Made by a program: the position numbers and the translations under genes. From NCBI RefSeq assembly GCF_000025625.1, contig NC_013922.1:310001-374000 (forward strand): a DNA stretch of 64,000 nucleotides, given 5' to 3'. Within the stretch, counting starts at the first letter, position 1; the number at the start of each line of letters is the position of its first letter. Shown piece after piece: positions 28,915-38,080 of the stretch. The notes beneath the pieces were generated by a model, which was given only the letters and a program-made list of their open reading frames with translations, did no database searches and was not told where the DNA came from. The stretch is from Natrialba magadii ATCC 43099 (GTDB lineage: Archaea > Halobacteriota > Halobacteria > Halobacteriales > Natrialbaceae).

Positions 28915-29871
28915 ATGCCACCAATTGACGAAGCTATCGAGGCGTACTTCACGGAAAGAGAGACCGAACTCAGCGACTCATCGCTGCAGAATCACCACTA
29001 TCAGCTCAAAATGTTCCGCAAGTGGGCTTGGGGTGCAGGAGACGTTAGCAACGTTGAAGAACTCGAACCTCTTGACCTGTCCCGGTTTCGACGATACCGA
29101 AGCAAGTCGATCAACACCAACACAATGTACAACCAACTCTGTGTGGTGCGACTCTTCCTCCGGTTTTGCTTCCGAATGGGATGGGTTGATGAGTCACTCC
29201 CGGAGTCGATCGTACTGCCAACAAGAGATGGAGCGGCACGTGATAGTAAGATCGATCCAGATCGTGTTGCAGGACTCCTTGATGACTTAGAACGCTACCA
29301 GTATGCGTCAACCGACCACGTAATCCTCTCGCTCTTATGGTCCTGTTCGCTCCGCATTGGTGGTCTGCGGGCACTTGATCTGAACGACGTGGACTTAGAT
29401 AACCGTTGGGCAGATCTAGCATATCGCCCTGAGAGTGAGACTCCGCTCAAAAACAAACGCGGCTCGGAACGCGAGATCAACTTACACGGATGGGTCTGCG
29501 ATTTGCTTCGTGCTTGGATCAACGACCGTCGTCCCTCAGTAACTGATGAATTCGGGAGAAAACCTCTCCTGGCGACTAAGCAAGGACGTATGTCTCGATC
29601 AGCAATTCGTGTTCGGGTATACAAACTGACTGCGTGTGGTAACTTAGGACAGGGGTGTGCCTGCGGATCAACGTATCCAGCAGAGTGTGATGACTCAGTC
29701 GCTCCACACGATATCCGCCGTAGCAGTATCTCTGCGTGGCTTGATGAGGGCCACGATCCAAATCTACTATCTGGGAGGGTAGATACAAGCACTCGTACGA
29801 TGGAAAAGCACTACGACGTGAGATCTGAGCGTGAAAAGAGGGAACTCAGAAAGGACGCATTCAATATTTGA
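28915..29871 (+). CDS. Tyrosine recombinase / integrase (XerCD type)
   Basis: 318 residues. The N-terminal SAM-like core-binding domain is followed by a catalytic domain with Arg in CSLRIGGLRALD, the HxxR motif APHDIRRSS, a late His/Arg (SGRVDTSTRTMEK) and the nucleophile Tyr in MEKHYDVRS. It integrates or excises an element at an attachment site; the candidate site lies directly upstream. Codon use is less GC-biased than in the chromosome. The start at 28915 is chosen because sequence upstream is palindromic att-like DNA. Confidence 0.92.
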   Translation: MPPIDEAIEAYFTERETELSDSSLQNHHYQLKMFRKWAWGAGDVSNVEELEPLDLSRFRRYRSKSINTNTMYNQLCVVRLFLRFCFRMGWVDESLPESIVLPTRDGAARDSKIDPDRVAGLLDDLERYQYASTDHVILSLLWSCSLRIGGLRALDLNDVDLDNRWADLAYRPESETPLKNKRGSEREINLHGWVCDLLRAWINDRRPSVTDEFGRKPLLATKQGRMSRSAIRVRVYKLTACGNLGQGCACGSTYPAECDDSVAPHDIRRSSISAWLDEGHDPNLLSGRVDTSTRTMEKHYDVRSEREKRELRKDAFNI

Positions 29872-30009
29872 ATATTATATATTATTAATTTCCAGCCTGC
29901 ACGTCAAAAGTGCGCTGCGCGGACATGCAACTCGTCTGCCTCTGATCGTCCATCACACACTCCCCTAAGTCGCGCACCGGGCGGGGGACTTCTGGAGAAT
30001 ACGGTCATA

Positions 30010-31254
30010 TTATAACTCGGACACTTTATATTCGTTCCTAATTCTATCAATTTTTGTTTCTCGCAGCTCATCAACTGATTCCTCTTCACCTACGATCCTT
30101 TCATCATATTCAAGGCGATACAATGGTTCTTCTAGATTAATAACAATATCGCTTTCTTCAAATTCAAAACCTGCTTCTTCATATTCACCACAATAAGAAA
30201 CCTGATTAGCGGCAAATATATCGTTCACTTTACCAATATACTGTATGTGATCTGCAGGCCCATGTTCATAAACTGCAATATAATCTGGAGTGGTAGAGTT
30301 TGAGATAAATGAGAGATCTAAAAACCCCCAATCTAAATATTTCCTGATAAATTCAACACCTCGTCCAATTCCTGGCTTGTTTTCGGTATAGACAAAAACA
30401 TCATCTGATTGATGTCCAGGAACGTCTTTTCTTGGTATTTTTTCAATACGATATCGAGATATCTCCTCCCAGATCTCTGAACCCCCAAGAACACGAATTA
30501 CATAAGTCACAGCATATCCAAAAATTGGTGTTAGTACATACACTGGACTAACAGAAATTGCAAAAAGAGGCATTATTATAGATATTGAAAGCGATATAAT
30601 AATAAGCATTAATGCACCAAGTATTAGCTTAAAAATAGGTGTTCCACCACCTGTTCTGTATTCATTACCTTCAAACCATTCTTCCTGATATATATCAAAT
30701 AGTTTCCCTGTTATATCAGGTAATTCAAGGAGAATAGCATCCCAATCTTCATCTATACGTTCGTATAATTCTCCTTGGTCAAATTTATCATCACCATCTA
30801 ATCTCCTAGAATATTTGAGGATTGAATTTACGGCGTTGTTTTCATCCTCTATTGGAGAATTTCTAACAACATTTCTGATCCAATGTCTAATCGAATGGTA
30901 TTTTGGGTTCTTTGAGTTTATCGTTAATTCATGATAATTAAGTTCATTCCCTTCTGGTGGCAGGTTTCGAATGTGCTCCACCCCATATGAAGATAGTAAT
31001 TTATTCATTTTTACAATTGAATCATTTATATTTTTAATTGATTCTCTTATGTTTGATGGATGGAATTTATGTGAGAGCTCATCTCTTTCATTTCCTTTGA
31101 AGTTGCCGTATTCATGGAGAGTCATAAAGCCGTCATAGAATATTTCAAGTTCATTTTCTAATTCTAGCGCAACTCCTCTTGGAGATTGTCCATCCAAACT
31201 AGCTAATGGTGAATCTGGGTCTAAATTAGAAAGTTCATGTCTGCAGTTTCCCAT
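30010..31254 (-). CDS. Membrane protein of unknown function, AT-rich gene
   Basis: About 414 residues from ATG 31254 (a TTG at 31338 is possible). Two or three hydrophobic segments in the middle (KLILGALMLIIISLSISIIM, VYVLTPIFGYAVTYVIRVLG) divide a helical N-terminal half from a C-terminal domain with a YIAVYEHGPADHIQYIGKV strand pattern. No family recognised. The gene is far more AT-rich than everything around it, so it was probably acquired separately. It is transcribed away from the CBASS operon; a defence role is only a guess from position. Confidence 0.7.
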   Translation of the reverse strand: MGNCRHELSNLDPDSPLASLDGQSPRGVALELENELEIFYDGFMTLHEYGNFKGNERDELSHKFHPSNIRESIKNINDSIVKMNKLLSSYGVEHIRNLPPEGNELNYHELTINSKNPKYHSIRHWIRNVVRNSPIEDENNAVNSILKYSRRLDGDDKFDQGELYERIDEDWDAILLELPDITGKLFDIYQEEWFEGNEYRTGGGTPIFKLILGALMLIIISLSISIIMPLFAISVSPVYVLTPIFGYAVTYVIRVLGGSEIWEEISRYRIEKIPRKDVPGHQSDDVFVYTENKPGIGRGVEFIRKYLDWGFLDLSFISNSTTPDYIAVYEHGPADHIQYIGKVNDIFAANQVSYCGEYEEAGFEFEESDIVINLEEPLYRLEYDERIVGEEESVDELRETKIDRIRNEYKVSEL

Positions 31255-31592
31255 ACATGATTGATGCCATAACCCACATAATATTCTATTGATTGATGTC
31301 TGAATAACATCTTGATTGCAGAATGGATGTTTAATCAAATATGTGGATGGTCTATTGAGAACCTACTTAATTTGAGATCAAAGCTAGCTGTGGTGTGTGA
31401 CAGGCTCGTACATGGTATAGGGATTTGACCAGCGGATCACTGGTTTCGTGGAACCTGTCGATCCTGCCTCTTGGGAAACTGAGTGGCCACGAGTTCCACA
31501 CTAAGCAGTACGTTGAGCACACCGACGGCAGAGCGAAATCAGGATTTGCTAGCTATTTTTGGGACCGACCACTTTCACCCTGCTCTCACCAC

Positions 31593-31599
31593 ATATTTG
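31593..31599 (+). promoter_or_regulatory. TATA box of the CBASS operon
   Basis: CATATTT lies 24-30 nt before the ATG at 31623, consistent with a leaderless transcript. The rest of 31255-31592 shows no gene. Confidence 0.45.
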
Positions 31600-31622
31600 A
31601 ACAGGCAATACGTGACGTCATT

Positions 31623-32741
31623 ATGGCGACTCTCCCGTCCCTCTTCGAGCAATTCTTATCGGACATCCGGCCGACAGAGGAAAACAAGCAAGATTACAAA
31701 GACGGCCACGAGACACTTCGTGAGCGGTTACGAGAGGATGACACGGTGAGTGAGTTCTACGTCGGAGATTTCCTTCAGGGAAGTTATCGACGCTGGACCG
31801 CTGTGAAGCCGATTGGTGACGAAAAATCCGACGTGGACATTATCCTCGTTACGAACCTCGACAAGAACGACAATTCTCCCGCTGAGGCGATGGAGAACTG
31901 CGAGCCGTTCCTAGAGGAACATTACAGCGGACAATGGGAACGGAAACACCGGGCCTACCAAATCGACGAGGAGAGCGTCGAACTCGATCTCGTATTGACC
32001 GCCGCACCAAGTGAAGCAATGCAGGACGCGATAGGCCCAGACGGCTCCATCGGATCACTGTCAGTCGATGCAGCCTTGGACATGGGAGAGACCGAAGAAT
32101 TGCTGCAGGGTCTCGGATTCGAACCTAGTACGAAAAGCGACGAGTGGAAAGTCGATCCGCTCGATATCCCCGACCGCGAACTCGAAATCTGGGAAAAAAC
32201 CCACCCACTCTACACCATCGCTTGGACCATCGACAAGAACGCCCGCACAAACAAGCACTACGTCAACGTCGTCAAGACCATCAAGTGGTGGCGGCGAACC
32301 CAAGTATCGGAACCAGAGCGCCCGAAGGGCTACCCACTTGAGCACATCGTCGGCTGGTGCTGTCCGGACGACATCGAGAGCGTCGCAGAAGGTGTGACTC
32401 TCACCTTCGAAGACATCGCGCAGCGCTACGACACTCATGCACAGAACGAGGAAACACCATTCCTCGGAGCCAGGGGCCTCCCCGACAACAATGTCTTGGC
32501 CCGCATCGATGGCGAGGATTTCGCTGCGTTCCATGAGAACGTCGTTGAAGCCGCCGAACTCGCCCGGCAGGCCCTCGATGAGGAAGACCCGTCTACCTCC
32601 CGTGATCTGTGGCACTCTCTTCTTGGAGACGAATTCCCACCGTACGGGAGCGATGACGACGACAGTGACGGCGAGCGTCAGTCTGCACAGTTCCGCTCCT
32701 CGTCAGGATCTACCAGTGTTTCCGACCAGCGATTCGCCTAA
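31623..32741 (+). CDS. CD-NTase (CBASS cyclic oligonucleotide synthase)
   Basis: 372 residues. The nucleotidyltransferase motif GSYRRWTA (G53-S54) is followed by Asp70 and Asp72 (KSDVDIILV), with a third carboxylate at Asp122 (VELDLVL). This is the complete metal triad of CD-NTases, which make cyclic di- or trinucleotides on phage infection. The C-terminus is a flexible Asp/Ser/Gly tail ending RFA, suitable as the end that Cap2 conjugates. First gene of the operon, 19 nt before the Cap2-Cap3 gene. The product nucleotide cannot be predicted by eye. Confidence 0.88.
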   Translation: MATLPSLFEQFLSDIRPTEENKQDYKDGHETLRERLREDDTVSEFYVGDFLQGSYRRWTAVKPIGDEKSDVDIILVTNLDKNDNSPAEAMENCEPFLEEHYSGQWERKHRAYQIDEESVELDLVLTAAPSEAMQDAIGPDGSIGSLSVDAALDMGETEELLQGLGFEPSTKSDEWKVDPLDIPDRELEIWEKTHPLYTIAWTIDKNARTNKHYVNVVKTIKWWRRTQVSEPERPKGYPLEHIVGWCCPDDIESVAEGVTLTFEDIAQRYDTHAQNEETPFLGARGLPDNNVLARIDGEDFAAFHENVVEAAELARQALDEEDPSTSRDLWHSLLGDEFPPYGSDDDDSDGERQSAQFRSSSGSTSVSDQRFA

Positions 32742-32760
32742 CACACTGCTGAACTAACGT

Positions 32761-35076
32761 ATGCCACCTAGGGAACTAACGCAGGCAGTGGATACTCTTG
32801 CCCAACTCGACGCAGTCACGGTACGTGAAGACCTCCGACAGAAGGAGGACGGGCGCAAATGGATACTCAAGGTCCAGCTACGCCTCACCGACCCCCCAGC
32901 AGACACGCAGGTGCCGCGAGAGACCGACTGGTATGTCCTGATCGAAGATACCTATCCGTGGGGATCAATCGAGATCCACCCGTCTAAGGAAAACAGCATC
33001 ACTGCAACCTTCCCCCATCAACGACGGAACCACCCCGGTAGTGAAGAGGAGCCGTGGCGAAACGGGAACATCTGTGTCTCTCAATACGGCCACATCCTTG
33101 GCCGGTCAGGTGCAATTACCGAACCACGCGACCCAGACGAACGGCTCCGGTGGCACCTAGAGAGAGCCGTTGCGTGGTTGGAGACTGCCGCAAACGGAAA
33201 CCTTCAGCAGCCAGGTGATCCGTATGAGGTGCCAGAATTCGATACCAGAGCAGCCCCGAATCGAACCCTTGCCTTCAATGAGACCTATGACTCATTCGAA
33301 GACTGGCAATCAGTTAGCGGATCGTGGGGTACTGTCGAGCTTCGACAGTTAGCGGAGCCCACGGGAACACTCGCCACCGGCGAGTTCAGAGATCTGGACG
33401 ATCACGTCATTCACCAACCTGAGTGGGGCGACTACATCAAGGACAATACCGAGGACGTATTCCACGGAGCTTGGATTCTCCTCGATTCGACACCGTTCGA
33501 ACCCCCATGGGAAGCACCAGAAACATGGCGTGAATTGGAGAACGTCCTCGAAGACGCTCCCATTGAACTGTACGAACTCTTGGGGAAGGTCAGTTCAACT
33601 GTCACGGAGGAAGACATCCAAATCCTACTCATTGGGTTTCCCATTCCCGAAGAGATTGGTGACCCTGACGCTCTCATCCGGTGGCAGGCTGTCAAGCTCC
33701 CCAGTCTCAAACAACCAGCCGAGCATGCCGGCGGATTCCGGAACACTGAGCGAAACCGCGAAATCCTCGCCCGCGTCGATTTAGTGAACAAGGAGATTCA
33801 ATGGCTGGACTCGGAGAATTGGGCACACGAGCAACTCGCACGGCGTGGATCATTGTCGAAGCCGCTATCTGAGACGAAGGTCCTCCTCATTGGGACTGGA
33901 GCGTTGGGGAGTACACTTGCGGAGTGTCTTGTACGAGGAGGCGTTCAGGAGTTGACGCTCGTTGATGGTGAAACATTCGAAATCGGGAATCTCGCGCGCC
34001 ACACTCTGACGCTTCCCGACGTTGGCGAAGAGAAAGCCACTGCACTTGCTGAGCGACTCCAGTCACTCACCCCGCATGCCAGCGTCGAAGCGATAACCGA
34101 GGATTTCCCACCGACCGACGAATCACGGGATGCAGTCGCTTCATCAGAGATCGTTATCGATTGCACTGGGTCAAACGCTGTGCTGGGAGCACTTCGCCGC
34201 TTCCCGTGGAAGCAACCAACGTTGTTCACCTCCGCCTCGATGGGACGACGCGGCAACCGGTTGTTCGTCTATTCTGCGTACGATACTGCCTTCCCACATA
34301 ATCGCTTCCGAGAGGCGCTCGAACCGTGGCTACTCCAAGAACGACTAGAGTGGTCTCACGGAGAGGATGCTGTGCCGGAACGAGTTGGCTGCTGGCACCC
34401 GGCGTCCGTTATCCGGATGGACCGAGTGACCACGTGGGCAGGTACGATCTCCCGGTACCTCGACCAAACAACAGACCTCGGGCACGGCCAATCCAAACTC
34501 ACTGTTCTTGAAACGCAGGCAGAAGGTGAAGTACCACTTGTGTCTGAAGCCGAGCCACCATTCCAAGACTCGATAGAGTGGGCATCCGCAGACTCGTCGA
34601 TCACTGTGAGAATCCCGGCGGGTCGTCTTGCTGCTGTGAAAGACTTGTGTGCTGAAGCAAAGGAGGTTGAAACCGGCGGGATTCTAGCAGGGACATACTT
34701 CTCGGGAGGTGAAGCGCTTGTTGTTCGGGCGACAGACCCGCCGAGCGATTCGACTCACGGGCCGACGACCTTTCACCGGGGAACCGAGCAAGTGGATGAA
34801 TGGCTCCAAGCGGCTAACGAACGCCTCGGCATCCAGTATCTCGGAGAGTGGCATTATCACCCGGCCGCACCACCGGAAGCAAGTGATGACGACTATGACG
34901 AGATGGTGTCCATCGCTACGAACGAGAGTTACCATTGCCCCGATCCAATCCTCGTCATTATCGGCGGATCACCACCCGATGATCTCTCTGTGAATGTGTA
35001 CGTCTTCCACCGCGAAGGCGACTTCGAAGAGCTCCATCGTGCGAACCCGGAGGACGAACCGGAAGATAGTCAGTGA
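32761..35076 (+). CDS. Fused Cap2-Cap3 (E2-E1-JAB) ancillary protein of type II CBASS
   Basis: 771 residues in three parts. Residues 1-150 are an E2-like domain with candidate Cys105 (NGNICVSQYG). Residues 370-600 are an E1/ThiF adenylation domain (GTGALGSTLAECLVRGG, VDGETFEIGNLARH) with candidate Cys544 (RVGCWHPAS). Residues 610-750 are a JAB/JAMM peptidase with Glu637, His698-x-His700 and Asp711 (EWHYHP...SDDD). Cap2 joins the CD-NTase C-terminus to a target and Cap3 removes it; here both activities sit on one chain. All catalytic residues appear present. Confidence 0.88.
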   Translation: MPPRELTQAVDTLAQLDAVTVREDLRQKEDGRKWILKVQLRLTDPPADTQVPRETDWYVLIEDTYPWGSIEIHPSKENSITATFPHQRRNHPGSEEEPWRNGNICVSQYGHILGRSGAITEPRDPDERLRWHLERAVAWLETAANGNLQQPGDPYEVPEFDTRAAPNRTLAFNETYDSFEDWQSVSGSWGTVELRQLAEPTGTLATGEFRDLDDHVIHQPEWGDYIKDNTEDVFHGAWILLDSTPFEPPWEAPETWRELENVLEDAPIELYELLGKVSSTVTEEDIQILLIGFPIPEEIGDPDALIRWQAVKLPSLKQPAEHAGGFRNTERNREILARVDLVNKEIQWLDSENWAHEQLARRGSLSKPLSETKVLLIGTGALGSTLAECLVRGGVQELTLVDGETFEIGNLARHTLTLPDVGEEKATALAERLQSLTPHASVEAITEDFPPTDESRDAVASSEIVIDCTGSNAVLGALRRFPWKQPTLFTSASMGRRGNRLFVYSAYDTAFPHNRFREALEPWLLQERLEWSHGEDAVPERVGCWHPASVIRMDRVTTWAGTISRYLDQTTDLGHGQSKLTVLETQAEGEVPLVSEAEPPFQDSIEWASADSSITVRIPAGRLAAVKDLCAEAKEVETGGILAGTYFSGGEALVVRATDPPSDSTHGPTTFHRGTEQVDEWLQAANERLGIQYLGEWHYHPAAPPEASDDDYDEMVSIATNESYHCPDPILVIIGGSPPDDLSVNVYVFHREGDFEELHRANPEDEPEDSQ

Positions 35077-35116
35077 GATAGGAGTAACTATCTTTTCAGA
35101 TCAACAGTGACCGACT

Positions 35117-36337
35117 ATGACTGACCCAACGGGGAAAATGTTCGTCAGCTATCGAAGGAGCCAAGCGGACATCGCTGAAGCGCTCATCACGTCGTTACAC
35201 GAGCATGGGATACGGACCTGGCAGGACATTTCCGATCTGCCTACCGAGCCAACCCAGCCCGAGATCAGGAACGTATTAGAGGTAGAGAATCCTGAACTTG
35301 CCGGTGGCATTGTACTGGTGAGTGAGGATGTCACCAAATCGGATATCATTCTCGAACTGGAACTCCCTGGTCTTCATAACCGATGGAAGAACGAGGAAGA
35401 GTTCTTCGTGGTAGTCGCGCTCTGTCCTGGGATTGACTATGACGACGCGAACGAGATCCTCTCCGAATCTCCGACACTGCTCGACTTCTCCGATTGGAAC
35501 ATGATTAAACTGGGGTCTACAGCGGATACGCCAGCAGCAGCCGATGATGTCGCTACTGCCGTTCTCACTGAACGGGTTCGTCTCAACCATGAACGACTTG
35601 ATGAGGACCATCCGTTCGACATATCTCTCGATACGTACGCTCCTCCCACCCATGCATCTCGACCAGCGGTTACCATCGATTGGTCATCGTATTTCGCAGA
35701 CGGGGCTCCGACGCCTGATCACTGGAATCAACGGCTTCTCCCTCGACTCCAAAGGGTCATCGACCTTGTGGAAGAATCTGCTCCCGGGAGATCTCTCCGC
35801 GTCCGCGGACAGGCTCACTTGCCAGCCGCGTTCGCATTAGGACACTGCCTCCAAACGACCAGAGCGATCGACGCGACGTGGCTGCAATACAGCGCAGGCC
35901 AGCATAACCCATGGAACCTCCACACCGATCAGCAAGACAGTGGATTGGAGAGCGACTTCCATGTGAATGACATTACGGGTTCTGACTTGGCCGTCTTGGT
36001 CAGTGTCACGAATGAGGTAGACGCAGCTGTCGGGAGATCCAAATCATCGCTTCCTGATTTCAGCGGCGTTCTTGAACTCTCGCTTGGCGATGTCATTGGA
36101 TCAGCACTTAATGCTTCAGAGGCCGCACACGCCGCGCATATGTTTCGCCAAGAGGTGCAAAGGGCACTGAATGAACTATCTGCCACATCAACCATACATC
36201 TCTTCATGGCGGTCCCAGCGGGCCTCGCGTTCCTATTCGGTCAATTGAGTAACACCTTCCCCGAAATCCAGACCTATCTCTTCGAGACTACGAACGGAGC
36301 AAGAACCTACCAACCTGCTGCCTCACTAGGAAACTGA
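35117..36337 (+). CDS. TIR-SAVED effector of CBASS
   Basis: 406 residues. The N-terminal TIR domain (KMFVSYRRSQADIAEALITS) has the candidate NADase glutamate at Glu80 or Glu82 (DIILELELPG). The C-terminal ~230 residues are a SAVED domain (RSLRVRGQAHLPAAFALGH; LFMAVPAGLAFLFGQLSNTF), which binds the cyclic oligonucleotide. Family knowledge: TIR-SAVED oligomerises on ligand binding and destroys NAD+, stopping phage growth by killing the cell. Third gene of the operon, 40 nt after Cap2-Cap3. Confidence 0.88.
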   Translation: MTDPTGKMFVSYRRSQADIAEALITSLHEHGIRTWQDISDLPTEPTQPEIRNVLEVENPELAGGIVLVSEDVTKSDIILELELPGLHNRWKNEEEFFVVVALCPGIDYDDANEILSESPTLLDFSDWNMIKLGSTADTPAAADDVATAVLTERVRLNHERLDEDHPFDISLDTYAPPTHASRPAVTIDWSSYFADGAPTPDHWNQRLLPRLQRVIDLVEESAPGRSLRVRGQAHLPAAFALGHCLQTTRAIDATWLQYSAGQHNPWNLHTDQQDSGLESDFHVNDITGSDLAVLVSVTNEVDAAVGRSKSSLPDFSGVLELSLGDVIGSALNASEAAHAAHMFRQEVQRALNELSATSTIHLFMAVPAGLAFLFGQLSNTFPEIQTYLFETTNGARTYQPAASLGN

Positions 36338-36385
36338 CTGTGCTTGAAAGCACCTTGTTGTGCCCAACTAAAGACTCCGGTAAAG

Positions 36386-36577
36386 ATGACTGAGGACTCC
36401 AACGACTCAGAGGACTTTACAGACCTATCAGACGAGGAGATCTAAGACCTCTCACAGGAATTCACCGAAGCAGTTCCAGAGGCGCTGGGGAAAACATTGG
36501 GTCTAGACTTGTTTAGTGGTGCTGGGGTGGGTGACACAGATGAGGACGAAACTATTCGAAGTGGCCTTGTTCCTTAA
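36386..36577 (+). pseudogene. Small acidic ORF with an in-frame stop
   Basis: From ATG 36386 the frame reads MTEDSNDSEDFTDLSDEEI, a TAA at 36443-36445, then DLSQEFTEAVPEALGKTLGL and continues to a stop at 36575-36577. Both halves have the same acidic helical character, so this looks like one 63-codon gene interrupted by a point mutation. It follows the TIR-SAVED gene by ~50 nt. Confidence 0.4.
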
Positions 36578-36778
36578 GGAGCTCCAGTATGCAAACTTCG
36601 GTGGAACCCACCCTCTCGTTTGACCATCAAACGAAAGCAAGACCGTGCCTGTTCGACCGATAATCGCTGTCCTATCTGGCGATTATGTGAAATCCCCCAT
36701 ACCACTTGTTGCCTGCACACCACACTGGCATGATGTACACGGTCAAAGCAGCTCACACACATAATTTACTTGCTACCA

Positions 36779-36846
36779 TCATTTGGAATATGCTTCACTC
36801 ATCAAATTAGCAAAACCACTAGGCAGCGGCGGTTCTCATTTGGAAT
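36779..36846 (+). repeat. TCATTTGGAAT repeat pair, 57 bp apart
   Basis: Two exact 11-bp copies at 36779-36789 and 36836-36846. The segment between them resembles that at 40679-40747 (ATCAAATTAGCAAAA is shared exactly). The remaining 36578-36951 is gene-free and continues with sequence similar to 40790-40850. Confidence 0.8.
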
Positions 36847-36951
36847 CTACACACCCCCCACCCATGAGCCGAGACGGATCTTAAAACGCTAATTCAGCGA
36901 TATCGGGACATAGAGGGGGTGGTAGGTGTCTTGGATCGGAAATGAGGTGTT

Positions 36952-37965
36952 CTAATCGGCGGAGTTGGGAAGGCTAATCACTGGCGCTCGTTCGTACATT
37001 TCACGTAGTTCGCCATGTGATCGTGCTTCGGTATTCCGGAAGCAGCGCCGAGCACGACCGTTCGAATGTCGAATCTTATGATACTTGTAGAACTCGCAGA
37101 GGCAGTTCTGGATGTTTGCTAATGATAGCTCCAAGCCGCCCTTGTCTTCTGTCTCCAGATAGGGAAAGTCCAGATCCAACCGTTCAAACTCCTGTTGCTG
37201 GTTCTGGCGGAGCCACCGCATCACGTCAAGACGACCGAAACCGTTGAACTCCGTGACAAGCTGTTTCAGCCCCTTCTGAGCACCCGGACCGGGAGCCGAC
37301 CAGTCGTTCGGAGAAAACGGGAGTACGGAGTTCCCATCGTAGTAGTCCACAGGATACAGAAGATCAACAAGAACCTGATACGAAAGAAAATTTCCGAACC
37401 CGGGCTGTGAACGGATCAGCTTGTAGGTGCCTTCCAGCGATTCGGTAGAAAGCATGTCGTCAAAGAACTCCGGATCATCCGTGATTTCGCCGAAAAGCGC
37501 AGCCACGTTTTCTACTTTGTCAGAAGACCCCATCTGATTGTAACCACTCACCATGTATGCGCCAGTGAACACCGTCTCCCCCAAACCGTCCCGTCGATGT
37601 TTCAGTTTCCCCTCAAATTCTGCTGCATCGAAGGTTTCCCGTGACTGAAATCCGAGATGCTCGTGCGTTTCGAGCCGGCCGATCAGCCGGTATAGCATCA
37701 CATTCAGAATCTTGTCCTGACGCGAGGCATCCGCCTCCAAGATGTTCTGAATTACGTACTGCGTCCCGGGATCCAGTTCGCGGTAGACGTTCGTGAATCG
37801 ATACTCCTGCAAAATCTCGTCATCGGTCCATGGAGACGGTCGTCCCTCAATCACTCGACGATACCATACCTTCTGCCGTTCGGTGATGAACTGCCAGAAC
37901 AGATCGAGTGATTCCTCATCAAGACTGTTCTGAATATTATCAGGCTGTGTCAAGGACTCAGACAT
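36952..37965 (-). CDS. 5-hmdU kinase helical-domain / thymine pyrophosphorylase-type protein
   Basis: About 337 residues. FWQFITERQKVWYRRVIEGR, PWTDDEILQEYRFTNVYREL and the later PGFGNFLSYQVLVDLLYP, APGPGAQKGL and NIQNCLCEFYKYHKIR match the helical domain found in proteins that hypermodify thymine-derived bases in phage DNA. No P-loop kinase domain is fused to it. The start at 37965 (MSESLTQ) has GGAG 5 nt upstream; an in-frame ATG at 37998 is the alternative. It is divergent from the four-gene operon at 38081-40511. Confidence 0.75.
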   Translation of the reverse strand: MSESLTQPDNIQNSLDEESLDLFWQFITERQKVWYRRVIEGRPSPWTDDEILQEYRFTNVYRELDPGTQYVIQNILEADASRQDKILNVMLYRLIGRLETHEHLGFQSRETFDAAEFEGKLKHRRDGLGETVFTGAYMVSGYNQMGSSDKVENVAALFGEITDDPEFFDDMLSTESLEGTYKLIRSQPGFGNFLSYQVLVDLLYPVDYYDGNSVLPFSPNDWSAPGPGAQKGLKQLVTEFNGFGRLDVMRWLRQNQQQEFERLDLDFPYLETEDKGGLELSLANIQNCLCEFYKYHKIRHSNGRARRCFRNTEARSHGELREMYERAPVISLPNSAD

Positions 37966-38080
37966 TACTCCTACTCTGAAAGCCAGCAGTTGACTCATTG
38001 AATCTTACGGCACACCCGTCCTCACCGAACATTCGGTTGGAGAAACAATTTATAGGAAGAATACATCCACCAAACATAAA

